Assembly: GCA_036401195.1 (NCBI GenBank)
Contig: DASWVQ010000134.1
Span: 1-12,089 of the forward strand
Source: JACDHQ01 sp036401195
Lineage (GTDB): Bacteria > Gemmatimonadota > Gemmatimonadetes > Gemmatimonadales > Gemmatimonadaceae
Reading direction: 5' to 3'
DNA: 12,089 bases
This document shows, one piece after another, positions 5,795-12,089 of this stretch (within the stretch, counting starts at the first letter, position 1; every line of letters starts with the position of its first letter). The notes beneath the pieces were generated by a model, which did not search any database, was not told where the DNA came from, and saw only the letters and a list, made by a program, of their open reading frames with translations. Position numbers and translations under genes: made by a program.

Positions 5795-7020
5795 CACTCC
5801 CCGTCCCGCGACCCGCTGGACGGGGTGAATCGCTCCCCCACCCGGCGCAGGTACCCCTCGTAGTTCCTCCGGGTCTCCCCCAGCGAGTCCCCCCCGAACT
5901 TCTCCAGGAAGGCGTCGGCCAGGACGAAGGCGGTCATCGCCTCCGCGATCACCCCCATCGCCGGCACGGCGGTCACGTCGCTCCGCTCCGCCACCGCCTC
6001 GGCGCTCCCCCCGGTGGCCAGGTCGATCGTCGCGAGGGGGCTCATGAGCGTGGCGATGGGCTTCATGGCGACCCGGAGCAGCAGGGGCTCTCCCGTGGTG
6101 ATCCCCGCCTCCAGCCCCCCGGCGCGATTGCTCCGGCGCCGCACGTGCCCGGTGAGCAGCCTCCCGGGCGCGCCTTCCATCTCGTCGTGCACCTGGGAGC
6201 CGGGGCGCCGCGATCCCTCGAAGCCCAGGCCGATCTCGACGCCCTTCACCGCGTGGATCGACATCAGCGCCCCCGCGAGCCGGCCGTCGAGCTTCCGGTC
6301 CCAGGACACGTGGGAGCCGAGTCCCACCGGCAGCCCCGTGACCACAACCTCGCAGATCCCGCCGAGGGTGTCGCCCGCCTTCTTCGCGGCGTCGATGCGC
6401 CCGATCATCTCCTTCTCCGCGGCCGCGTCGAGGGTGCGCAGCGGCGACCCGTCCACGGCGGCGTTCAGGTCGTCGGGGAGGGCATCCGGGGGGCTCGCGT
6501 CCACCCCGCCCAGGTGCACCACATGGCTGCCGATGCGGACCCCGAATTCGGCGAGGAGCCGGCGGCAGACCGCGGCGGCGGCGACGCGGGCGGTGGTCTC
6601 GCGCGCCGAAGCGCGTTCCAGCAGGTCGCGCGCGTCGAGGCGGTCGTACTTGAGCATCCCCGCGAGGTCCACGTGGCCGGGACGGGGGCGGGTCACGGCG
6701 CGCTTGCGCAGGTCGCCCGGCGCCTCGCCCTCCAGGAGGGTGGCGCTCATGATCTCCTCCCACTTCGGCCAGTCGCGGTTCTGCACCAGCATCGCGATGG
6801 GGGAGCCGAGGGTCTCGCCGGCGCGCACGCCGCTCAGGAGCTCGATCGCGTCCTTCTCGATCTGCATCCGCCGCCCGCGTCCATACCCCTGCTGCCGGCG
6901 CGCGAGCTGGGCGTCCACGTCGGCGGTGGCGAGGGGGAGGCCGGCGGGGACCCCTTCGAGGATGGCGACGAGCGCCGGCCCATGGGATTCGCCGGCGGTG
7001 GTGAAGCGGAGAGGGGACAC
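5794..7020 (-). CDS. aroC: Chorismate synthase
   Basis: Converts 5-enolpyruvylshikimate 3-phosphate to chorismate, using reduced FMN, in the cytoplasm. 408 aa from the GTG start, a little longer than many homologues. Signatures are TTAGESHGPAL (7-17), RRQQGYGRGRRM (41-52), GSPIAMLVQNRDW (72-84), TRPRPGHVDLAG (110-121), ARDLLERASARETTARVA (130-147), FEGSRRPGSQVHDE (267-280), RRRSNRAGGLEAGITTGEP (294-312) and RSDVTAVPAMGVIAE (346-360). The GTG at 7018-7020 is preferred because SPLRFTTAGESHG then begins as in the family and AGGA lies 6 nt before it. A TTG at 7069-7071 would add 17 low-complexity residues. It follows a 124-bp gap with a hairpin, so it may have its own promoter; aroK follows with a 1-nt overlap. 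Confidence 0.96.
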   Translation of the reverse strand: MSPLRFTTAGESHGPALVAILEGVPAGLPLATADVDAQLARRQQGYGRGRRMQIEKDAIELLSGVRAGETLGSPIAMLVQNRDWPKWEEIMSATLLEGEAPGDLRKRAVTRPRPGHVDLAGMLKYDRLDARDLLERASARETTARVAAAAVCRRLLAEFGVRIGSHVVHLGGVDASPPDALPDDLNAAVDGSPLRTLDAAAEKEMIGRIDAAKKAGDTLGGICEVVVTGLPVGLGSHVSWDRKLDGRLAGALMSIHAVKGVEIGLGFEGSRRPGSQVHDEMEGAPGRLLTGHVRRRSNRAGGLEAGITTGEPLLLRVAMKPIATLMSPLATIDLATGGSAEAVAERSDVTAVPAMGVIAEAMTAFVLADAFLEKFGGDSLGETRRNYEGYLRRVGERFTPSSGSRDGE

Positions 7021-7026
7021 GGTCGT

Positions 7027-7030
7027 TCCT
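7027..7030 (-). promoter_or_regulatory. Ribosome-binding site for aroC
   Basis: AGGA on the minus strand, 6 nt before the GTG start at 7018-7020. It favours this start over the upstream TTG. Confidence 0.5.
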
Positions 7031-7075
7031 GGCGGGGCCGCGCGGGGCGAGGGGGGATGGAGGAGGGACAATGCA

Positions 7076-7107
7076 GACGAGGGAGCGGCACCGGCCGCTC
7101 CCTCGTC
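7076..7107 (-). terminator. Strong hairpin between the lipoprotein gene and aroC (possible terminator or leader element)
   Basis: Perfect 13-nt arms GACGAGGGAGCGG (7076-7088) and CCGCTCCCTCGTC (7095-7107) with a 6-nt loop, 37 nt downstream of the lipoprotein stop and 55 nt upstream of the aroC start. It is well placed to end the pil transcription unit. On the minus strand it is followed by TGCATTGTCCC, not a T-run, so it is at best an atypical intrinsic terminator. The rest of the 124-bp gap shows no promoter I can support. Confidence 0.5.
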
Positions 7108-7144
7108 GCAATCTACGTCATGGTGCTGCTGCCCGGCGGGCGGT

Positions 7145-9730
7145 TCACTGGATGTCGCGCGCCGTCACGTCGATCACGACCAGGCCATCCTTGCTCAGGC
7201 CGTAGAGCTTCATGATCACGCTCGGCGGGTCGCCGGGCATCGGGCCGGAGGCGCGGATCGGCCCATAGAGGTTGGTCTTCGTGTTCACGCGACCGCGGCG
7301 CTTGTAGAAGAAGGCGTCCACGATCTCGATCGTGCCGTTGGCGCTGGCCACGAAGGCGAGGTTCTTGAGCGAGGCCGTGCCGTCCGGCGACTCCGGGGAG
7401 ACGTCGGCTTCCGGGTGGAAGGCGATCCCCGCCCCGGCCGAGAAGGAGGCGTACTTGCCCTGCAGGCGCAGGTGGAAGGGGTTCTCCACCGCGGCGAAGT
7501 AGGACTGCGCGCCGTGCACGGCGAGCGCCTTGCCGAACTTGTCGAGCGCGAGGCCGAACACGGGCTCCGCGGCGTTCTCCATGATGTCGGAGACGTCGAT
7601 GGAGGTGGAGAAGAAGGGGACGGCCAGGCTGGTGCCCGCCGGCAGCGTGTCGTTCACCATCATTGCCCGGGCGGGGCGGGCGCCCGTCTTGCCTTCACCG
7701 AAGGCGATCCACTTCCGGTCCCCGCTCTCGCTCACGAAGGTCGTGTCGGTGAGGGCGAGCGAGGCGTAGTCCAGCCCCTGCACCGCCTCCACGTCGCTCG
7801 TGGGCACGTCGGAGTAGATCTGGCCGACCGCATCGGCCACGAGCGATTCCGTACATGCCGGCTGCTTCATGTCGTTCTTGGTCCCCGACGCGTGATCGTA
7901 GATCCGGATGCGGTCCGACTCGGGCGAGTCGGCCGGGGCGCGGAAGCAGACCTCGACGAAGTCGGCGTTGAAGATGACGAACTTCGAGGACGCGTCGCCC
8001 ACGCTCTTCCCGTAGCGCCAGATCTGGCGCGACTCCGGGTAGGCCTCGGCGGGGTTGAGGTAGCGGAGGGTGCCCGCGGGGGCCGCGGTGGTGGGGCGGG
8101 TGGAGTAGTAGATGCGTCCCCCCGCCGACTGCGCGATGTACTGTGGCCGGTCCGAGTAGGAGATCGGCGGGCTCACGACCAGGCGCACCTTGTTCGTGTT
8201 CGGGTCGCGGGTCTCGGTCACCTCGAACAGCACCGAGTTGCGGGTTAGGATGCGCCCGCTCTCCGCGACCCAGCTATCCGGGTCGCCGGCGATGGACACC
8301 TTGCTGATGTTCGTGCCGCCGGAATTCGCGACGAGCAGGGTGTCGCCGCTGGTGGCCGAGACGGTGAGCCCCCAGGGCAGGGCCCCGACGGCGACGCCGT
8401 TCGGCGTGAAGCGCGCCTGGTCGCGCCGCCAGACCTCGAGGAGGTTGAAGTTGGTGTTCGACACGAACACGCGTCCGCGCGCGGCATCGACGGCGAGGTC
8501 GCCGGCGATCCCGGGACGCAGGAGCTTGTAGGTGAGGCCGTGCACCAGGAGGAGCGAGTCGCGATGCGCCAGCGAGTCCACCGTGATCGGGGTGGAGGTG
8601 CCGGAGGGGACGCTGTAGCCGTACCGCCCGGTGCGATCGATGGCGAAGCTGGTGATGGTCACCCGGCGACCCTGCTCGCTGGGGCTCAGCGCGAGCGACA
8701 GCGCGGCCCGGCGCGGCGAGAGGTACGGGGCGGCGTACACGATGCTGTCGCGCCGGATGAGCCCCCCGGTGCTGTCGCGCACGATGAAGCCGACGGCGGC
8801 GATCCCGTCGCCCGACGCGGTGATGATCACCGTGTCGCGGATCTCGGCGCGGGTGGGGACTTCCTGCGTCACGCGCGGGGCGGGCGCGGGGGTGGCACGG
8901 ACGAAGACCACGACCGGGACGGCGGAGCCGGGAATCCGGTTCACGTCGGTGGCGGTCGGGGTGATGGTGATGCGCCCGCGCCCCGGCGCGTTCTGCGGGA
9001 TCAGCACGGAGGCCTCGAGGTTGGCCTCCTTCGCGCTGTTGAAGGTCTGGGTGATGGTCGTGTCGAGCTTCGTGGGCCAGCTGGCCTCCCCCTGGACGCG
9101 CACCGTCATGCGCGACACGCCTTCGGTGTGCGTGGCCTGGACCTGGAGGGCCAGGGCGATCCCCGGCTGCACGCTGTCGCCGGCCACGGGGGAGATCACG
9201 CGCACGCGCGGGCCGGTGACCACGCGCAGGGTGCGACGCGCGGTGTCCACGGCGCCGGCGCTGTTCGTGGCGATCGCCAGGACGACCACGGAATCCTGCG
9301 TGGTGTCGACCGGGGCGACCGGCTTCAGGTAGCGGCGGACCAGGGTGTCGATCGGCCCCGTGCGGATGGCGGGGGCGCCGGGCGCGGGCACGGGGAGCGC
9401 GTCGTAGCGCTTCGTGACCGTCGCGGTGCCCAGGCTCGCGTCGCCGCGGAAGGAATACCCGCCGATGGTGAGCGACTGGAGCCCCGCCGCGTCGCGCACG
9501 CGCACGGCGACGAGGATCGAGTCGCCGAGGTTCACGAGCGCGCCGGCGGCGGGGGTGTCGATCGACACGAGGGGCTTGGCGCCGCTGGAGCCGGAGCCCC
9601 CGGAGCCCCCGGAGCCGGTGCCCCCACCGGTGCCGCCGGGCACGGCGGTGGTGATGGAGCGCTGGTCACACCCGGCGATCAGGGCGACGGCCGTGCCCAG
9701 CGTGACGAGGCGGACGAGGAGGGATCGCAT
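7145..9730 (-). CDS. Large lipoprotein with Ig-like and beta-propeller-like repeats, downstream of pilQ
   Basis: 861 aa, specific function unknown. The N-terminus is a lipoprotein signal: Met-Arg-Ser, a hydrophobic stretch, and the lipobox ALIAGC with lipidated Cys21 followed by Asp22. A Gly/Ser linker (31-50) leads to three Ig-like beta-rich segments (about 54-172, 174-279 and 285-384), each with a VSIDTPAAGALV- or VRVISPVAGDSV-like opening where clear. From about 400 to the end are propeller-like repeats, such as GDLAVDAARGRVFVSN (410-425) and PWGLTVSATSGDTLLVANS (452-470), reminiscent of NHL/YVTN blades. It starts 8 nt after pilQ, so it is probably co-transcribed with the pilus genes and acts in the cell envelope. 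In enterobacteria Asp at +2 favours inner-membrane retention; that rule may not hold here. The start is fixed by the signal sequence, although the frame stays open far upstream. Confidence 0.85.
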   Translation of the reverse strand: MRSLLVRLVTLGTAVALIAGCDQRSITTAVPGGTGGGTGSGGSGGSGSSGAKPLVSIDTPAAGALVNLGDSILVAVRVRDAAGLQSLTIGGYSFRGDASLGTATVTKRYDALPVPAPGAPAIRTGPIDTLVRRYLKPVAPVDTTQDSVVVLAIATNSAGAVDTARRTLRVVTGPRVRVISPVAGDSVQPGIALALQVQATHTEGVSRMTVRVQGEASWPTKLDTTITQTFNSAKEANLEASVLIPQNAPGRGRITITPTATDVNRIPGSAVPVVVFVRATPAPAPRVTQEVPTRAEIRDTVIITASGDGIAAVGFIVRDSTGGLIRRDSIVYAAPYLSPRRAALSLALSPSEQGRRVTITSFAIDRTGRYGYSVPSGTSTPITVDSLAHRDSLLLVHGLTYKLLRPGIAGDLAVDAARGRVFVSNTNFNLLEVWRRDQARFTPNGVAVGALPWGLTVSATSGDTLLVANSGGTNISKVSIAGDPDSWVAESGRILTRNSVLFEVTETRDPNTNKVRLVVSPPISYSDRPQYIAQSAGGRIYYSTRPTTAAPAGTLRYLNPAEAYPESRQIWRYGKSVGDASSKFVIFNADFVEVCFRAPADSPESDRIRIYDHASGTKNDMKQPACTESLVADAVGQIYSDVPTSDVEAVQGLDYASLALTDTTFVSESGDRKWIAFGEGKTGARPARAMMVNDTLPAGTSLAVPFFSTSIDVSDIMENAAEPVFGLALDKFGKALAVHGAQSYFAAVENPFHLRLQGKYASFSAGAGIAFHPEADVSPESPDGTASLKNLAFVASANGTIEIVDAFFYKRRGRVNTKTNLYGPIRASGPMPGDPPSVIMKLYGLSKDGLVVIDVTARDIQ
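9581..9640 (-). repeat. Gly/Ser linker-coding low-complexity repeat
   Basis: Imperfect tandem GGAGCCCCC units (plus strand) encode a Pro-Gly-Gly-Thr/Gly-Gly-Ser linker right behind the lipidated Cys of the lipoprotein. Such tethers hold a folded domain away from the membrane. Tandem units of this kind can vary in copy number. Confidence 0.6.
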
Positions 9731-9738
9731 GGGAACTC

Positions 9739-11667
9739 TCAGCGGTCGCGCCGCGGGTCGGGGGTGGGAAGGGTCTCCCCTTCGTCCACGATGTGCGGCG
9801 TGATGAGGATGAGCAGGTCGCGCTTGGTCTCGGAGCGGTTGGTCACCCCGAAGAGGCGGCCCACGAGCGGGAGGTCCACGAGGAGCGGGATCCCGGTCTT
9901 GGTGATGGTGACGCTGGTCGTGGTGAGCCCGCCCATGACGGCGGTCTCGCCGTCGGCCACGAGGAGCTCGTTGTCCACGCTCTGCGTGGGGAAGACGGCG
10001 CCGACGTCGCCGGACTGGAACTGCACGCTCGAGTTCTCGGCGTGCACCCGCATCTGGATCTGCCGGTTGTTGGTGATGCTGGGCGTCACGTTCAGCACGA
10101 TGCCGGTCTGGCGGAGCTGGACGGTGGCGCGGGGGAAGCCGCTGGAGTTCCCGCCCGCCTGGGCCTCGACCACGCGGATCGGCACCTCGGTGCCGGCCTT
10201 GAGCGTGGCCATGCGGTTGTTGAGGGTCACGACGCTGGGCTCGGACTGCACGTCGAGCAGCGAGACTTCCTGGAGGGCCTCGAGGAAGGTCGTGAAGTCG
10301 TAGGCGCCGAGCGCGGTCGAGTACACGAGCCGCAGGGCGGCGGCGGGCACCGACTGCGACGCATTGCCGATGGCGGAGATGGCGTTGCCGCCGAGGAAGA
10401 TCTGGCCGTTGCCCGCCTCCGGCTGCCCGGTGGTGGGATCGATGCGCGGGGCGAGCTGGTTGAAGTACTGCCGGTTGCTCCCCAGGTCGTACTTGAGGCC
10501 GAGGCCCTCGAGGTTGGTGCGATCCACGAGGATGATCTTCGCCTTGATGGACACCTGCGGCTGGCGCACGTCGAGGGTGCGCGCGTACTGCTCGAGCACC
10601 GACAGGTTCGACGGGACGTCGGTGACGCTGACGCTGTTGGTGAGCGTGTCGAAGGTGACGGCGCCGCGGGTGGGGCAGCTCAGGTCGACCACCTGGTTGG
10701 GCTGGATCGGCTGGCCGCCGGCGGCGATGGTCCCGCCCTGGCCCTGCGCGCTGCGCGAGCAGTCGCGGCTGAGGCGCTGCTGGAGGTTCGGCGCGACGGT
10801 GTTGGCGCGGGAGTAGTTCAGGCGGATGGTGCGGGTGACGAGGGGCTCCGAGGCCATGCGGTTGCGCAGGTTCTCGTAGGTGTCCACCACGATGATCCCG
10901 CTCGCGTCCTCGGTGGCGCCGAGGCCCTGCGAGGCGAGGATCGCCTGGAGGGCCACGTCCCACGGCTGGTCGTTGATCTCGGCGGTGACGGTGGCCGTCA
11001 CCCCCTTGCCCACGATGATCGTGCGGCCGGAGAAGGCGGCGAAGGCGGCGATCACGTCGCGGATGTCGGCGTTCTGCCAGGCGACGGTGATGCGCGGCTG
11101 CTGGGAGCGCTGCTGCGCGCGCATGGTGGTGCGGGCGTCGGCGACCGGCTCCTCCATCGCCACCTCGCGCACGTCCTGGCGCGTCGCGCCCGACTGGCGG
11201 GCGGCGGGGGCAGGGGCGGGCTCCGGCGCGCGGTCGGCGGCGTCGGCCACGGCCTCGGGGCGCTCGGCCACGGCATGCCAGGCGGTGAAGGTGCGGCCGG
11301 AGTCGGCCTGCACCGCGATGCGCACGTCCTTCGCCCCCTTCGACACCGTGTAGGTGCGCTGGCGGTCGAGGGTGAGCACGACGCGGACGACGTTGCGCCG
11401 GTACTGCGAGTAGCGCACGTCGACGATGCCGCCGCGTTCGATGCGGTCGTAGCCGGAGGCGGGGAGCCCCAGCGTCGCGCCGCTGATGTCGATCACGATC
11501 TTGTCGGGACCGCGCAGGGTGAAGTCCTGCACCTCGACGGCGCCTTCCACGCCGATGATGACCTCGGCGCGGCCAGCGGCCGGCGTCACGGCCAGCGACG
11601 ACACGGTGCCGTCGCCGCCGCGCAGGGCGGCGGCCAGGGTCAATGCCAGCGTCCACACTCGGATCAT
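9739..11667 (-). CDS. pilQ: Type IV pilus outer-membrane secretin PilQ
   Basis: Forms the outer-membrane channel through which the type IV pilus passes. 642 aa. A signal peptide (about 1-18) leads to one AMIN domain (about 22-120, possible peptidoglycan binding). A Pro/Ala linker (131-190) is followed by the STN domain (about 192-263, ITVAWQNADIRDVIAAFA), an N1 domain (about 275-368) and the secretin core (370-627). The core ends in the family signature GIPLLVDLPLVGRLFGV, then KRDLLILITPHIV. Compact relative to many PilQ proteins: one AMIN domain instead of two or more. The N1 domain has an insertion of roughly 30 residues between Cys303 and Cys331, the only cysteines of the protein. The ATG overlaps the upstream PilP-like gene (ATGA), and GAGGGCG before it is a plausible ribosome-binding site. 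PilQ is favoured over type II GspD by the AMIN domain and the PilP-like neighbour. Confidence 0.94.
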   Translation of the reverse strand: MIRVWTLALTLAAALRGGDGTVSSLAVTPAAGRAEVIIGVEGAVEVQDFTLRGPDKIVIDISGATLGLPASGYDRIERGGIVDVRYSQYRRNVVRVVLTLDRQRTYTVSKGAKDVRIAVQADSGRTFTAWHAVAERPEAVADAADRAPEPAPAPAARQSGATRQDVREVAMEEPVADARTTMRAQQRSQQPRITVAWQNADIRDVIAAFAAFSGRTIIVGKGVTATVTAEINDQPWDVALQAILASQGLGATEDASGIIVVDTYENLRNRMASEPLVTRTIRLNYSRANTVAPNLQQRLSRDCSRSAQGQGGTIAAGGQPIQPNQVVDLSCPTRGAVTFDTLTNSVSVTDVPSNLSVLEQYARTLDVRQPQVSIKAKIILVDRTNLEGLGLKYDLGSNRQYFNQLAPRIDPTTGQPEAGNGQIFLGGNAISAIGNASQSVPAAALRLVYSTALGAYDFTTFLEALQEVSLLDVQSEPSVVTLNNRMATLKAGTEVPIRVVEAQAGGNSSGFPRATVQLRQTGIVLNVTPSITNNRQIQMRVHAENSSVQFQSGDVGAVFPTQSVDNELLVADGETAVMGGLTTTSVTITKTGIPLLVDLPLVGRLFGVTNRSETKRDLLILITPHIVDEGETLPTPDPRRDR

Positions 11668-12089
11668 CTCGCCCTCACTTGCGTGGTATCGCCGAGGATC
11701 AGCGAATCCCTGCGGTTGAAGCCAAACTCCTCGATCGTGAAGATCACGACCTTCGGCTTGATCTGGGTCACGCGCATCCGGCCCAGCGTGGAGCCGATCG
11801 TCACGCGGTACTGCTGCTTCTGCCCGGAGACCTGGCGGAGCACGGCCACGGGGCGGGTGGGATGCCAGAGGATGCCGGTCAGGGTGAGGTCGGCGACGAC
11901 AGGGCCGATGTCCTCGGTGCCCATGAGCGACACGAAGGGGTCGCGGCGGCCGGCGGGCTCGAAGGCGAAGTCCTCGCGCATCACGATGATGCTGCTGTCC
12001 TTCGCCGGGGCCGCCGCCTTGCCGGCGGCGCTGTCGCGCGCCGCGGGCGTCGTGGCGCCCGCGGGGGTCGCGGCGGCGGTCCTGAGGGC
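11664..12089 (-). CDS. pilP: PilP-like pilus assembly protein (5' end beyond the window)
   Basis: 141 residues are visible and the frame is open to the right edge, so the N-terminus is missing. An Ala/Pro/Thr-rich linker (first ~30 residues) leads into a small beta domain: EPAGRRDPFVSLMG, then ADLTLTGILWHPTRPVAVL, a YRVTIGSTLGRMRVTQI strand pair and VVIFTIEEFG. The RDPF motif, the L.L.GI strand and the G..LG...V..I pattern are those of PilP, the lipoprotein that links the inner-membrane PilMNO complex to the PilQ secretin. It overlaps pilQ by 4 nt, as expected for pilP-pilQ. A GTG-ATG pair at 11979-11984 could serve as an internal start, but the open linker upstream makes a longer protein more likely. 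Short and divergent, so the name is by motif and context. Confidence 0.82.
   Translation of the reverse strand, partial: ALRTAAATPAGATTPAARDSAAGKAAAPAKDSSIIVMREDFAFEPAGRRDPFVSLMGTEDIGPVVADLTLTGILWHPTRPVAVLRQVSGQKQQYRVTIGSTLGRMRVTQIKPKVVIFTIEEFGFNRRDSLILGDTTQVRAR

Noticed and set aside
7021..7111. Longer aroC from the TTG at 7069-7071, and a long frame to 7111 joined to aroK
   Set aside because: The residues before SPLRFTTAGESHG are low-complexity Pro/Ala. GTG 7018-7020 has an AGGA site and fits the family. The frame to 7111 is out of frame with aroC and becomes aroK only after its own ATG.
9731..11656. Upstream open extension of the lipoprotein frame through the whole of pilQ
   Set aside because: The added sequence is an Arg/Pro/Ala/His-rich shadow of pilQ in another frame. 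The lipoprotein signal at 9730 gives a clear start.

Overview
The window is GC-rich (about 70% by eye) and every gene I accept lies on the minus strand, so the genes are read from right to left. It is chromosomal housekeeping DNA from a high-GC diderm bacterium: there is an outer-membrane type IV pilus secretin and a lipoprotein. The gene content and style fit Gemmatimonadota, but this is an impression; no taxonomic marker RNA is present.

Layout in transcription order: (1) 12089-9739, end of a type IV pilus alignment-subcomplex operon: a PilP-like protein (N-terminus off the window) overlapping pilQ by 4 nt. (2) 9730-7145, a large lipoprotein with Ig-like and beta-propeller-like repeats, 8 nt behind pilQ. 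(3) A 124-bp gap with a strong hairpin, then aroC (chorismate synthase) and aroK (shikimate kinase), fused by a TGATG overlap. (4) A short DUF494/Smg-like gene 5 nt ahead of topA (DNA topoisomerase I). (5) A 304-bp gap, then trmFO (folate/FAD-dependent tRNA U54 methyltransferase) and xerC (tyrosine recombinase), whose 3' end is off the left edge. The topA-trmFO-xerC order is the old bacterial arrangement known from Bacillus (topA-gid-codV-clpQ-clpY), so hslV/hslU may lie just left of the window. The pil-aro linkage recalls pilMNOPQ-aroK-aroB of Proteobacteria.

The most unusual content is a family of three long hairpins that share a 13-nt loop and its closing GACC/GGTC base pairs but have quite different stem sequences. 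Two (2140-2200 and 2317-2389) face each other in the topA-trmFO gap; their 21-bp cores are exact inverted copies. The third (674-746) sits at the trmFO/xerC junction. There its stem encodes the C-terminal tail of TrmFO and the N-terminal tail of XerC, the trmFO stop codon lies at one edge of the loop and the xerC ATG at the other. All departures from perfect pairing in this third copy are tolerated in the transcribed (minus) RNA: three G-U wobbles and one tandem G-A. This looks like a dispersed palindromic element, possibly working as RNA, that has entered genes. I do not recognise it as a named family.

The long plus-strand open frames, and the same-strand open frame running through pilQ, are high-GC shadows and are not annotated.
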